Shown: positions 25,869 through 34,417, counted from the stretch's first letter. The stretch is DNA of 42,451 nucleotides from DASPTT01 sp035623275 (GCA_035623275.1 DASPTT010000072.1:1-42451), one strand, 5' to 3'. Notes: generated by a model from the letters alone, not told the origin. A program made the numbers and translations.

Positions 25869-25934
25869 CGCCCGGTGCGCGCGGACCCGCGCGGCGCGTG
25901 CCGCCCGGTGCGCGCCAACCCGCGCGGCGCGCGA
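25869..25934. repeat. 33-bp tandem duplication
   Basis: Two adjacent 33-bp units (25869-25901 and 25902-25934) begin CGCCCGGTGCGCGC and differ at about four bases. They lie in the 214-bp gap between the hydratase gene and the binding-protein remnant, and are dense in CGCG. No gene is evident in the gap. Confidence 0.6.
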
Positions 25935-25979
25935 TCGCTCAGCGGCGCGGCATGCCAGCGGGGCGGCCGATCCGGTGGA

Positions 25980-26411
25980 TCAGCCCCGAGACGGCAGCGA
26001 GGCCGTCGCCTCGCCGACCACCTTCACCTCACCGTCGGCGTTGGCCAGGCTGCACTCGAGGTCGACGAGGTGCTTGCCGTCCTCGTCGCGCTTGGCGGTG
26101 ACGACGATGCTGGTGACGAGCTCCTCGCCGGGCCAGGTCTGGCGGCTGAAGCGCACCTGGTAGTGGGTGAGGGTGCCCACGCCCACGTAGTCCGTCAGCG
26201 CGGAGGCGAGCAGGCCCATGGAGAACATGCCGTGGCCGAAGACCGAGGGCTGGCCCGCCGCCGTGGCCAGGATCTCGTCGTGGTGCATGGGGTTGTAGTC
26301 ACCCGATGCGCCGGCGTAGCGGACCAGGTCGGTGCGCGTGAGCGTGTGGCGCTTGACCGGCGCCTCGTCCCCCTTGTCGACGTCCTCGTAGTAGAGGGTG
26401 CTCTCGCCCAT
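25980..26411 (-). CDS. MaoC-like (R)-enoyl hydratase/dehydratase, HadB-like catalytic subunit
   Basis: The 143-residue hot-dog fold protein is the same size as mycobacterial HadB and shows the hydratase motif in GDYNPMHHD: D38 and H43 form the D-x4-H dyad, in register with HadB. FGHGMFSMGL and LTHYQVRFSRQTWPGEEL complete the family pattern. GGGAGG lies before the ATG at 26411, which decides the start. It hydrates 2-enoyl thioesters, in the cytoplasm. HadB-type proteins usually need an N-domain partner, and the gene at 29362-29859 supplies one within the same co-directional group. CoA substrates are more likely than ACP here, given the acyl-CoA dehydrogenase between them. Confidence 0.85.
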   Translation of the reverse strand: MGESTLYYEDVDKGDEAPVKRHTLTRTDLVRYAGASGDYNPMHHDEILATAAGQPSVFGHGMFSMGLLASALTDYVGVGTLTHYQVRFSRQTWPGEELVTSIVVTAKRDEDGKHLVDLECSLANADGEVKVVGEATASLPSRG

Positions 26412-26512
26412 CGTCGCCTTGCCTCCCTGGTCGTGGCGCCGCCCGCGGCGCCTGTCCATTGTCGTCACACCGGCGGACCGGCCCGCAGCTTGTGCGGCCG
26501 CCGCGCGCGCTG

Positions 26513-28774
26513 TCAACCCGTGGGACCGCTGGGCTCGGGGTCCCTGGGGAGGCCCAGCAGGCGCTCCCCGATCACGTTGCGCTGCACCTCGCTGGTCCCC
26601 CCGGCGATGGTGAGACAGCGCGTCGAGAGGAACCCACGGCTCCAGATGGCGGCGTCGCCCTCGGTCGTCGCCCCCTCGGGCCCGAGCAGGACCAGGCCCA
26701 GCTCCTGGACGCGCTGCTCGTGCTCGGCGCCGAGCAGCTTGCGCACGCTGGCCTCGGGGCCGGGCTCGACCCCCGACACCGAGCGCAGGGTGGTGCGCTG
26801 GCCCAGGAGTGCCACCGACTGGGCCTCGGCCAGCAGCGCACCCAGGCGGTCGAGTGTCACCATGTCGTCGGCCAGGTGCGGGCGCCCCGAGAGCCACCCC
26901 AGGATGGCCTCGATCCCCCACCCGAAGGTCATGCCCGAGGACATCGACACGCGCTCGTTGGCCAGGGTGGTGCGAGCCAGGCGCCAGCCGCCGTTCACCT
27001 CGCCGACGACGCAGTCGCCGGGCACGAAGACGTCGGTGAGGAACACCTCGTTGAACAGTGCGTCCCCCGTGATCTCCCGCAGTGGGCGCACCTCGATGCC
27101 CGGGCTGCACATGTCGACCAGGAAGTAGGTGATCCCGGCGTGCTTGGGCAGGTCGGGGTCGGTGCGGGCGAGGCAGATCCCGTAGTCGGCGCGCTGGGCC
27201 ACCGACGTCCACACCTTCTGGCCGTTGAGGACCCAGCCGCCCTCCACCTCGGTGGCCCGGGTCGACAACGAGGCGAGGTCGCTGCCCGCCCCGGGCTCGC
27301 TGAACAGCTGGCACCACACCAGCTCACCGAGCAAGGTGGGCGTGACGAAGCGCTCCTGCTGCTCGGGCGTGCCGTGGGCGATGATCGTGGGCAACGCCCA
27401 TGCCCCGACGGAGAGGTTCGGGCGCTGGAGCTCGGCGGCGGCGAACTCCTGGTCGATCACCAGCTGCTCCACCGGCCCCGCGTCGCGCCCGTAGGGGGCG
27501 GGCCAGTGCGGGGTGAGCAGCCCCAGCTCCACCATCGCCCGCCGGCGGTTGCCCTTGCCGGCATCCTTCGCCCGGGCCACGAGCGGGCGGACCTCGTCCC
27601 GGATCGCCTCGGCCTCCGGCGGCAGCTCTGTCGAGAGCGAGCGTCGGCTGCCGGCGAGCACGGCGCGCGCCGCCAGCGTCCGCAGCGCGGACGAACCGCC
27701 GAGGACCTGGCGCAGGCTCAAGGAACGGCGCAGGTGCATGTGCGCGTCGTGCTCCCACGTGAAGCCCATGCCACCGAGGACCTGGATGCACGACTTTGCG
27801 CACTCGACATAGGCGTCGAGGACGATGGCGCCCGCCAGCGCGGCCGACAGCCGGCGTTGGCCCACGTCGGGGGCGTCGGCCGCGGCGGCTGCATCCCAGG
27901 CCAGTGCCGTGACCTGCTCGACCGAGACGAGCATGTCGGCGAGCTTGTGCTTGATCGCCTGGAACTGGCCGATGGGGCGCCCGAATTGCCGGCGCGTGAT
28001 CGCGTGCTCGGTGCCGACCTCCAGGCACCAGCGCGCGCCGCCGGCGCACTCGGCCGCGGCGATCACCAGGGCGAGATCGGTGACGACGGCCGTCTCGAGC
28101 TCCGGCAGCTGCCACTCGTGGCCGACCAGGTGCCCGTCGAGATGCACCACCCCCAGCCGCCGCGTCTGGTCGAAGCTCGCCACCGGCTCGACCGCGGCAC
28201 CCGGTGCGTCGAGGTCCACCACGCACCACACCACGCGCCCCGCCGCGCCGTCACCCTCGGCCCAGGGGGACGTGCCAGCGGTCTCCACCACCGGTGCGAC
28301 CACCAGCCGGGCGAGCATGACGCCGAGGACGGGCCGCAGCGTGCCCGACACCACCAGCGCGCCGGTGTCGTCCCTCCGTCCCTCGAGGGTGCCGCTGCCG
28401 GTGAGCGCCACCGTGGCCGGCATGGTGCCGTCGGCCAGCCCGGCGAGCAGCCGGCGCCGCACCTCGTTGTCGGGGACGGCGCCGACCACGGCGGCCGCGA
28501 GCATCGTGGTGATGACCGGGCCCGGCGCGGGGACGCGGGCCAGCTCCTCGACGACCACCGCCAGCTCCGAGAACCCCGCGCCTTGGCCGCCGTGGGCCTC
28601 GTCCACGTGGAGGGCCAGCCATCCCTGGTCGGCCAGGCTCTCCCAGAACGGCGGCAGGGTCTCCTTGTCGGCGTCCAGCAGCGCCCTGGGCACCTCGGGT
28701 CCGCAGCGGGACTCGGCCCATCGCCGGACCGTGCGGCGCAGCTCCTCGTGGTCCTCCCCGATGCCGATCGGCAT
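26513..28774 (-). CDS. Double-domain acyl-CoA dehydrogenase (FadE34-like)
   Basis: The 753-residue flavoprotein is two acyl-CoA dehydrogenase units in tandem. Residues 1 to about 375 end in VLGGMGFTWEHDAHMHLRR, typical of sterol side-chain dehydrogenase subunits. Residues about 395-753 include CQLFSEPGAGSDLASLSTRA, GWVLNGQKVWTSVAQRADYGICLARTD (shown here in part) and AGGTSEVQRNVIGERLLGLP. Most actinobacterial sterol dehydrogenases form alpha2beta2 heterotetramers from two genes, whereas M. tuberculosis FadE34 is a natural fusion of this layout and length. That suggests a bulky steroid or branched acyl-CoA substrate. Its neighbours are a hydratase pair and a Liv-type importer. The start at 28774 is chosen by N-terminal alignment to the family; the longer frame adds a low-complexity leader. 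Confidence 0.87.
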   Translation of the reverse strand: MPIGIGEDHEELRRTVRRWAESRCGPEVPRALLDADKETLPPFWESLADQGWLALHVDEAHGGQGAGFSELAVVVEELARVPAPGPVITTMLAAAVVGAVPDNEVRRRLLAGLADGTMPATVALTGSGTLEGRRDDTGALVVSGTLRPVLGVMLARLVVAPVVETAGTSPWAEGDGAAGRVVWCVVDLDAPGAAVEPVASFDQTRRLGVVHLDGHLVGHEWQLPELETAVVTDLALVIAAAECAGGARWCLEVGTEHAITRRQFGRPIGQFQAIKHKLADMLVSVEQVTALAWDAAAAADAPDVGQRRLSAALAGAIVLDAYVECAKSCIQVLGGMGFTWEHDAHMHLRRSLSLRQVLGGSSALRTLAARAVLAGSRRSLSTELPPEAEAIRDEVRPLVARAKDAGKGNRRRAMVELGLLTPHWPAPYGRDAGPVEQLVIDQEFAAAELQRPNLSVGAWALPTIIAHGTPEQQERFVTPTLLGELVWCQLFSEPGAGSDLASLSTRATEVEGGWVLNGQKVWTSVAQRADYGICLARTDPDLPKHAGITYFLVDMCSPGIEVRPLREITGDALFNEVFLTDVFVPGDCVVGEVNGGWRLARTTLANERVSMSSGMTFGWGIEAILGWLSGRPHLADDMVTLDRLGALLAEAQSVALLGQRTTLRSVSGVEPGPEASVRKLLGAEHEQRVQELGLVLLGPEGATTEGDAAIWSRGFLSTRCLTIAGGTSEVQRNVIGERLLGLPRDPEPSGPTG

Positions 28775-28889
28775 GTCGACTCGCCCCTTGCCCTCGGGTC
28801 GCCTCGTCGGGCCCGGTGCTCCGGTGCCCACCGACGAACTAGAACACGTTACGCCCCGGGTCGGGACCCGGGCCAGGTGGGGCCGGCCG

Positions 28890-29351
28890 CTACTGGAACA
28901 GGCCGATGGCGTGGTCCAGCGACCACACCTGCCAGCCGTGGAGGCCCAGGGCGACCACGGCGGCGAGGATCATCATCAGGTTCTGCCCCTGCTCCGCCCA
29001 GTCGTGGATCATCAGCACGAAGTACAAGAGGTTCAGGGCGATGCTAGCGAAGAGGGCGATCGGGGTGAGGAACCCGAGCGTGATCCCGAGACCCAGCGAG
29101 AGCTCGGCCATGAGCACGACCCAGGTCATGGTCTTGGGGTGGGGCCGCACCACCGAGTCGAACCCCGTGCGCACCACGGCGAAGCGGTGCTTGCCGGCGA
29201 TGTCGGCCGCCCAGTTGATGCCGGCCTGGCGCTTGATCCACGCGGTGAGGTTCTTGTGCCGGAAGCTCTCGAGCCACCACAGACCGAGACCGATGCGCAG
29301 GACCGCCGCCCACTGCGCGGCCGTGAGCCACGTCGTCGTCGTCGTACTCAT
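28890..29351 (-). CDS. DoxX-like four-helix membrane protein
   Basis: The 153-residue protein has four probable membrane segments (around AAQWAAVLRIGLGLWWL, MTWVVLMAELSLGLGITLG, TPIALFASIALNLLYFVL and MMILAAVVALGLHGW). The pattern of early RIGLGLWWLESF and central GLGLTLGFLTP matches DoxX/DoxD-like proteins, some of which belong to thiosulfate:quinone oxidoreductases, while others are of unknown role. Its position between a dehydrogenase and a hydratase subunit gene suggests a link to electron flow or membrane lipid metabolism, but that is inference. It starts 10 bp after the upstream gene's stop. Confidence 0.7.
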   Translation of the reverse strand: MSTTTTTWLTAAQWAAVLRIGLGLWWLESFRHKNLTAWIKRQAGINWAADIAGKHRFAVVRTGFDSVVRPHPKTMTWVVLMAELSLGLGITLGFLTPIALFASIALNLLYFVLMIHDWAEQGQNLMMILAAVVALGLHGWQVWSLDHAIGLFQ

Positions 29352-29361
29352 CGCGCCGGGG

Positions 29362-29859
29362 TCACGCCCGGTGGATGACGTTGAAGCGCGACGTGACGAC
29401 GGGCTCGCCGGTGTGCCGGTCCTTCCAGACGGTCTCGGTGACCACGAAGGTCATCGTCCTGCCCTTGGAGTCCTTGGTGTACGCGTCGACGACCGTGCCC
29501 TCACCGTCGAGCACGTCTCCCACGTAGACGGGCCGGTGGTAGACGAACTCCTGCTCGCCGTGGAGGATGATCCCGCCTTTGGCCATGAGCGGCCCCAGCA
29601 CCTCGCCCATGGGGTTCCCGGTGGGCTTGTCGTCGGGCTGCAGCTCGGGGAACTCCCCCCACGTGTTCATGACGAAGGGGAAGGTGGGCGGCGCGGGGAT
29701 GGCCGGGAGGCCGGCGGCGGCGGCGGCCTTCGGGTCCCGGTAGGCCGGGTTGTCGTCGCAGACGGCAGTGGCGAAGTTCGACACGGGCCCGCGCTCGACG
29801 ACCACGGTGGCCTTGTTCATCGGCGTGCCGATGATCCTCTTCAGGTCCTCGTCCGACAT
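29362..29859 (-). CDS. MaoC N-terminal-domain hydratase subunit (HadA-like)
   Basis: The 165-residue protein has the MaoC dehydratase N-terminal fold: an early VVERGPVSNFATAVCDDNPAYRD, then APPTFPFVMNTWG and a later GEQEFVYHRPVYVGDVL. It lacks the D-x4-H dyad, as expected for the structural partner of a heterodimeric hydratase. The catalytic partner is probably the HadB-like protein at 25980-26411, since no other is visible. The DoxX-like gene starts 10 bp downstream. An ATG with a GGAGGACGAG-type Shine-Dalgarno stretch fixes the start. Confidence 0.83.
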   Translation of the reverse strand: MSDEDLKRIIGTPMNKATVVVERGPVSNFATAVCDDNPAYRDPKAAAAAGLPAIPAPPTFPFVMNTWGEFPELQPDDKPTGNPMGEVLGPLMAKGGIILHGEQEFVYHRPVYVGDVLDGEGTVVDAYTKDSKGRTMTFVVTETVWKDRHTGEPVVTSRFNVIHRA

Positions 29860-29922
29860 GCTCGTCCTCCTGTCCGGGCCGACACCGTAGCCGGGGCCCG
29901 TCCACGGCGGCGAGTGAGGGAA

Positions 29923-31125
29923 TCAGGATCGACGGCCTGCGTTCCGAGCCGGCCGGCGAGGCCGGCCCAGGACGAGCCCGGCGAGGAACATCGACAGCCC
30001 GAGCACGGCGACGCCCACCACGACGAGCCGGGTGCCGGCCCACGGCTTCCCGGTGTGCACCGTCGTGGCCCCCGACAGCGGTGCGGGCATCGTCTGCGAC
30101 CCGCCCGGGGTCGTGGCTCCGGGGACGTCACGGAAGGTCACGGCGACCGTCGCCCCCGCGTCCACCACCACCTGCTGGGGGGCGGCGCCGGCATAGCCGG
30201 GGGGCACGGTCGTCTCCTCGACGACGTAGCTCCCGGGCGCCACGCCGGCGATGGTGCACGAGGCGACGCCGTCGACCACCGATCCGATGGTGCAGGCCCA
30301 GGCCGTGGCCGCGCCCGGGGCGCCTCCGACGTCGGTGTAGAGGGTGAAGCCGGCACCGGCGAGCGCCGTGCCCGCCTCGTCGGTCTTGGTGACCGTCACC
30401 GCGCCGGTGGTCGGGGCCGGCGGCGGGATCTGCGCGTCCACGAACGTGACCGCGACCACCGCGTCCGAGACCACCAGCACGCGCTGGGGTGCACCGCCGG
30501 CATAGCCGGGGGGCACGGTCGTCTCCTCGACGACGTAGCTCCCGGGCGCCACGCCGACGATGGTGCACGAGGCGACGCCGTCGACCACCGATCCGATGGT
30601 GCAGGTCCAGGCCGTGGCCGTGCCCGGGGCGCCTCCGACGTCGGTGTAGAGGGTGAAGCCGGCACCGGCGAGCGCCGTGCCCGCCTCGTCGGTCTTGGTG
30701 ACCGTCACCGCGCCCGGGGCCCGCTCGTCGACGAAGGTCAGCGCGCTCGTCGTCTCGGCCTTGACGGTCACGAGCAGGGGGGCCGCAGCGACATAGCCCT
30801 TCGGCACCGTGGTCTCCACCACGAAGTACGTGCCCGGCGTGACCCCTTGGCCGGTGCTGCACGACGAGGCCGTCGTCGGGATCTGGCACGACCACCGGGT
30901 CGGGGGACCCATCAGCCCGTGGTCGTCGGGATAGAGGGTGAAGCCAGCGCCGCCGAGCCCTCTGCCGGCCTGGTCCGTCTTGTGCACCGTGACCTGGCCG
31001 GTCGTCGCCCAGCGGGGGCCGGGTGCGGGGCTGGCCGCCGCGCCGGTGGCGACGGCCAGGGCGCCGGTGGCCAGCACGAGGCCACAGGCCAGGAGTGTTC
31101 GGGAGACCGCCCGTCGTGTCCGCAT
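29923..31125 (-). CDS. SpaA/Cna-B-type repeat surface protein
   Basis: The 400-residue protein has a signal peptide (RTLLACGLVLATGALAVATG), three SpaA-like prealbumin-fold domains of about 100 residues, and a C-terminal membrane helix (VVVGVAVLGLSMFLAGLVLG) with a basic tail, so it should be anchored outside facing outwards. Domain motifs recur: VTVTKTDEAG, GAGFTLYTD, CTIGSVVDG and SYVVEETTVPPGY. VTKTD at each domain start and VVEETT near its end supply the Lys and Glu expected for internal isopeptide bonds. No LPxTG motif is seen before the helix. Domains 2 and 3 are nearly identical at DNA level. The ATG at 31125 has GGAGG eight bases upstream, so it is preferred to the ATG at 31170. Confidence 0.85.
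   Translation of the reverse strand: MRTRRAVSRTLLACGLVLATGALAVATGAAASPAPGPRWATTGQVTVHKTDQAGRGLGGAGFTLYPDDHGLMGPPTRWSCQIPTTASSCSTGQGVTPGTYFVVETTVPKGYVAAAPLLVTVKAETTSALTFVDERAPGAVTVTKTDEAGTALAGAGFTLYTDVGGAPGTATAWTCTIGSVVDGVASCTIVGVAPGSYVVEETTVPPGYAGGAPQRVLVVSDAVVAVTFVDAQIPPPAPTTGAVTVTKTDEAGTALAGAGFTLYTDVGGAPGAATAWACTIGSVVDGVASCTIAGVAPGSYVVEETTVPPGYAGAAPQQVVVDAGATVAVTFRDVPGATTPGGSQTMPAPLSGATTVHTGKPWAGTRLVVVGVAVLGLSMFLAGLVLGRPRRPARNAGRRS
30190..30714. repeat. Near-identical 216-bp direct repeats inside the SpaA-type gene
   Basis: The segments 30190-30405 and 30499-30714 match with about three differences, offset by 309 bp (103 codons). The repeat covers most of one SpaA-type domain. Such recent duplication allows copy-number change by recombination. 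Confidence 0.85.
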
Positions 31126-31173
31126 GTTCACCGCCTCCGTCCGTCGATCACGCCCGGATGACCGGAACACAAC

Positions 31174-31189
31174 TCACTACTGTTAGTGA
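31174..31189. promoter_or_regulatory. Perfect palindrome upstream of the SpaA-type gene, possible operator
   Basis: TCACTA and TAGTGA flank a four-base CTGT spacer, 48 bp before the ATG at 31125. The surrounding AAC...GTT partly extends the symmetry. The region is AT-richer than its neighbours, fitting a promoter/operator. The rest of 31190-31328 shows no gene. Confidence 0.4.
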
Positions 31190-31328
31190 CGTTACGAGCA
31201 CGCGCGCTGCACGATGAGGGCCACAAGTCACATCAAGGGGTGAAGGACTCTCTCAACGCGGTCGAACGCCGCGCGGGCGAGCCCGGTGCCGTCGAAAATC
31301 GCGCTGACGGCGGCGGGCTCCGGCTGGG

Positions 31329-31967
31329 TCAGGGCGGCGAGAGCAGACCCACCGCCAAGGCCCGGAAGGCGCGGCCTCGGTGCGAACAGGCCTGCTTCTG
31401 CGCGGCGGTCATCTCCGCGAAGGTGTGTGTCGAGCCCGCCGGCACGAACACGGGGTCGTAGCCGAACCCGTTGGCCCCTCGCCGCTCGCGGGCGATGTGG
31501 CCCTCGACGATCCCCTCGGCCACGACCTGGCGACCCCCGGGGAAGCAGGCCACCGCCACGGTCCGGAACCGGGCCGCACGCGACGCCTCGTCGATGGCGC
31601 CGGCGGCGGCGAGCTCGGCGAGGAGCTTGGCCACGTTCTCGTCGTAGGTGGCGTGCTCGCCCGAATAGCGCGACGAGCGCACCCCCGGGTCACCGCCCAG
31701 CGCGTCGACCTCGAGGCCCGTGTCGTCGGCCATCGCCGGCAGCCCGGTGGCCTCGAGCAGCGCCAGGGCCTTCAGCCTGGCGTTCTCCTCCAGGGTGTGG
31801 CCGGTCTCGTCGACCTCGGGAACGTGACCGGGCCTCGCCACGAGCTCGATGCGGCCGTGCGCCACGTCGTCGACGATGGCGGCGATCTCCACGGCCTTGT
31901 CGGGGTTCGCCGTGGCCAGCACCAGGCGCAGCACCCCTTGGGCGCTGCCGCCACCGTTGCCGCTCAC
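31329..31967 (-). CDS. rdgB: Non-canonical purine NTP pyrophosphatase (RdgB/HAM1, Rv1341-like)
   Basis: The 212-residue enzyme hydrolyses dITP, dXTP and XTP to monophosphates and so keeps inosine and xanthine out of nucleic acids. Motifs seen: ATANPDKAVEI (substrate-binding T-x-N-x-x-K), ADDTGLEVDALGG, SSRYSGE, GANGFGYDPVF and SHRGRAFRAL. The GTG at 31967 follows GAGGG by eight bases and is preferred. An in-frame GTG at 31985 would add six residues. It lies 43 bp after the RNase PH gene on the same strand, the same pairing as in mycobacteria. Confidence 0.93.
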   Translation of the reverse strand: MSGNGGGSAQGVLRLVLATANPDKAVEIAAIVDDVAHGRIELVARPGHVPEVDETGHTLEENARLKALALLEATGLPAMADDTGLEVDALGGDPGVRSSRYSGEHATYDENVAKLLAELAAAGAIDEASRAARFRTVAVACFPGGRQVVAEGIVEGHIARERRGANGFGYDPVFVPAGSTHTFAEMTAAQKQACSHRGRAFRALAVGLLSPP

Positions 31968-32010
31968 CTGTGGCACCCTCGCCACACCGTCCGGGTCGGC
32001 GCCGAGGGGG

Positions 32011-32793
32011 TCAACGCGCGGTGGGCGGCTCGGCCAGCACCTCGCGCTGGACCTCGAGGAGCGTGGCGATGCCCGCTTCCGCCAGCTGCAGCAGCTCGTC
32101 GAGCTCGCCCGCGCTGAACGGCGCCCCCTCGGCGGTCCCCTGGACCTCGATGAAGCGGCCGGATCCGGTCATCACCACGTTCATGTCCACCTCGGCGCGC
32201 GAGTCCTCCGCGTACTCGAGGTCCAGCATGCACGCGGCGTCGACGATGCCGACCGACACGGCCGCGCAGGCGTCGGTGAGCGGCTGCGTGCGCAGCTGCC
32301 CCCGCTGCTGGAGCCGGGTGAAGCAGTCGTGCAGAGCCACGTAGGCGCCGCAGATCGACGCCGTGCGCGTCCCGCCGTCCGCCTGCAGCACGTCGCAGTC
32401 CACCGTGACCTGGAGCTCGCCCAGGGCGACCAGGTCGGTCACGGCGCGCAGCGAGCGGCCGATGAGCCGCTGGATCTCCTGCGTCCGGCCGCTCTGGCGG
32501 CCCTTGGCTGCCTCCCGCCCGATCCGCTCGGCGGAGGATCCCGGCAGCAGTGAGTACTCGGCCGTCACCCATCCCCGCCCGCTGCCGCGCATCCACGGCG
32601 GCACCCGGTCCTCGACCGAGGCGGTGCACAGCACCTTGGTCCGGCCCATGGAGACGAGGACCGATCCCGGGGCGAAGACGGTGAAGTCGCGCTCGAAGGT
32701 CACCGGCCGCAGCTCGTCCACGGCGCGGCCGTCGGGCCGCAAGGTGCGCGGGTCGCGCTCCGCGGGGACCGGGGTCGGCGCCGGCCCGCTCAC
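32011..32793 (-). CDS. rph: Ribonuclease PH
   Basis: The 260-residue phosphorolytic 3'-5' exoribonuclease trims tRNA 3' ends. Family motifs are clear: RPDGRAVDELRP at the start, GRTKVLCTASVEDRVP, EYSLLPGSS, GREAAKGRQSGRTQEIQRLIGRSLR (in part), DCDVLQADGGTRTASI and EVQGTAEGAPFS. The GTG at 32793 overlaps the stop of the upstream MBL-fold gene (GTGA). The frame extends upstream but only as its shadow. It is the Rv1340 position of the conserved cluster. Confidence 0.95.
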   Translation of the reverse strand: MSGPAPTPVPAERDPRTLRPDGRAVDELRPVTFERDFTVFAPGSVLVSMGRTKVLCTASVEDRVPPWMRGSGRGWVTAEYSLLPGSSAERIGREAAKGRQSGRTQEIQRLIGRSLRAVTDLVALGELQVTVDCDVLQADGGTRTASICGAYVALHDCFTRLQQRGQLRTQPLTDACAAVSVGIVDAACMLDLEYAEDSRAEVDMNVVMTGSGRFIEVQGTAEGAPFSAGELDELLQLAEAGIATLLEVQREVLAEPPTAR

Positions 32794-33524
32794 AGGGAGT
32801 ACCCGTGGCCGACGACGGCGGAGGTGACCGGCGCGCCGAACGTCTCGCTCGCTTCGGCCTCCACCGCGGCGCGCGACACCATCGGCCATCGATGGGTCAG
32901 GACCAGGCGCCGGGCGCCCGCCCGCCGCGCCGAGGCTCCCGCCTGTCTCCCGCTCATGTGCACGCCCGGCTCCTCGTGGTTCTCCGTGAAGGTCGCCTCG
33001 CACAGGGCGAGGTCAACCTCCGGCCCGAGCGCCTCGAGGGACCAGCCCGGTCCGGTGTCCGAAGTGTACGCAAGGGTGCGACCGGGTCCTTCGACCCGCA
33101 CCGCCAGGGTCACGGGGGGATGGTCGGTGCGCGAGAAGCGCAGGCGCAGGTCCCCCACCTGCGCGCCGTCGCCGTCGCCGACGGCGCGCCAGTCGAGAAC
33201 CCCGTCGGTGTCCTCGAGCACGAGCTCGCGTATGCCCGGCGGCGCCAGCACGGGGATGGGGGCCGGTGGCGGTCCCACGGTCCACTTGGCCGCGGTGACG
33301 AAGCCGGCGACGTCGCTCCAGTGGTCGACGTGCTCGTGCGTCAGGACGATGGCGGACAGACGCAGCGGGTCGCAGAACCGCTGGAGGTTGGCGAAGGTCC
33401 CCGGCCCGGCGTCGATCCACACGGCGGTGCCGCTCTGCCACGAGCGCACGAGATAGCCGCTGGCGGCGCCGCCGGCCCCGGCGTGTGAGCCGTCACATCC
33501 GAGGACGGTCAGGGTGAGCGTCAT
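32790..33524 (-). CDS. MBL-fold phosphodiesterase (Rv1339-like, probable cAMP phosphodiesterase)
   Basis: The 244-residue metallohydrolase has T-H63-x-H65-x-D67-H68 (THEHVDHWSD), the two-metal site of the metallo-beta-lactamase fold, with later ligands in YTSDTGPG and the final HRWP region. It begins VLGCDGSHAGAGGAASGYLV, the opening of the actinobacterial Rv1339 group. Rv1339 of M. tuberculosis is reported to be an atypical class II cAMP phosphodiesterase, and the gene here occupies the same slot between murI and rph. It overlaps both neighbours by four bases, so the three are coupled. cAMP as substrate is inferred from synteny and family. Confidence 0.88.
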   Translation of the reverse strand: MTLTLTVLGCDGSHAGAGGAASGYLVRSWQSGTAVWIDAGPGTFANLQRFCDPLRLSAIVLTHEHVDHWSDVAGFVTAAKWTVGPPPAPIPVLAPPGIRELVLEDTDGVLDWRAVGDGDGAQVGDLRLRFSRTDHPPVTLAVRVEGPGRTLAYTSDTGPGWSLEALGPEVDLALCEATFTENHEEPGVHMSGRQAGASARRAGARRLVLTHRWPMVSRAAVEAEASETFGAPVTSAVVGHGYSL

Positions 33525-34381
33525 CCCGACGCGACGTCCCGGGCCGGGCCCGTCTCGTGGGCCGGCGCCGGCGGGGGCTCGGGCCACGCCAGCCGGCCGA
33601 TCTCCCCGAGCTCGCCGCCGAAGAGGCGGCTGCCCACGGACCGGAACCACGACAGGTCGCCCGAGGAGTAGGCCCGCAGGTCGCCGTCGTGGCCCGGGGC
33701 ACGCCCCACGCCCTCGGCGGCCAGGATGGCCCGGACCTCGAACGCGGTCTCGTCGGCCGAGGACACGAGCACGACGTCACGTCCCATCACGTCCGCGATG
33801 GTGCGCGCCAGGAACGGGTAGTGGGTGCAGCCGAGCAGCAGGGTGTCGATGCCGGCATCGCGCACCGGGGCGAGGAGCCGCTCGGAGAGCACGGCCACCT
33901 GGTCCGACCGGGTCTCGCCGCGTTCGACGAACTCGACGAAGCCCGGGCACGCGGCGCACGTCAGCTCCAGGGGCACCGTCAGCGCCTCGGTCGCCCGCTG
34001 GTAGGCGCCCGACGAGATGGTGCCGACCGTGCCGATCACGCCCACCCGCCGGTTGCGCGTCGCCTTGGCCATGGCCCGCACCCCCGGCTCGATGACCCCC
34101 ACCACGGGGACCGACAGGGTGCCCCGCAGGGAGTCGAGCGCCGCCGCCGAGGCGGTGTTGCAGGCGACGACCACCAGCTTGACGTCGTGCTCGTCGACCA
34201 GCCACCGGGCGATCTGGGTGGCGAAGGCCCGCACCTCCGACAGCGGGCGCGGGCCGTAGGGATAGCGGCCCGTGTCGCCGACGTAGACCACGTGCTCCTG
34301 GGGGCAGAGGTCGATCAGGGCCCGGGCGACGCTGAGCCCGCCGAAGCCGCTGTCGAACATCCCGATAGGCCGGCGGTCCAT
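33521..34381 (-). CDS. murI: Glutamate racemase
   Basis: The 286-residue enzyme interconverts L- and D-glutamate for peptidoglycan. The two catalytic cysteines are C74 in VACNTASAA and C185 in LLGCTHYPF, with FDSGFGGLSVA at the start and GDTGRYPYG early. Length is normal, with a Pro/Ala-rich tail. Its stop overlaps the MBL-fold start (ATGA). Confidence 0.95.
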   Translation of the reverse strand: MDRRPIGMFDSGFGGLSVARALIDLCPQEHVVYVGDTGRYPYGPRPLSEVRAFATQIARWLVDEHDVKLVVVACNTASAAALDSLRGTLSVPVVGVIEPGVRAMAKATRNRRVGVIGTVGTISSGAYQRATEALTVPLELTCAACPGFVEFVERGETRSDQVAVLSERLLAPVRDAGIDTLLLGCTHYPFLARTIADVMGRDVVLVSSADETAFEVRAILAAEGVGRAPGHDGDLRAYSSGDLSWFRSVGSRLFGGELGEIGRLAWPEPPPAPAHETGPARDVASG

Positions 34382-34417
34382 CCCCGCGAGGCTAGGGCAG
34401 CCCGGCCCTGGCGGCGG

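Noticed and set aside
25301..25918. A complete secreted protein of 205 residues starting at 25918
   Set aside because: Only the lipoprotein signal in its middle is meaningful; the residues before it are Arg/Gly-rich non-coding sequence and those after the frame break do not match the binding-protein family.
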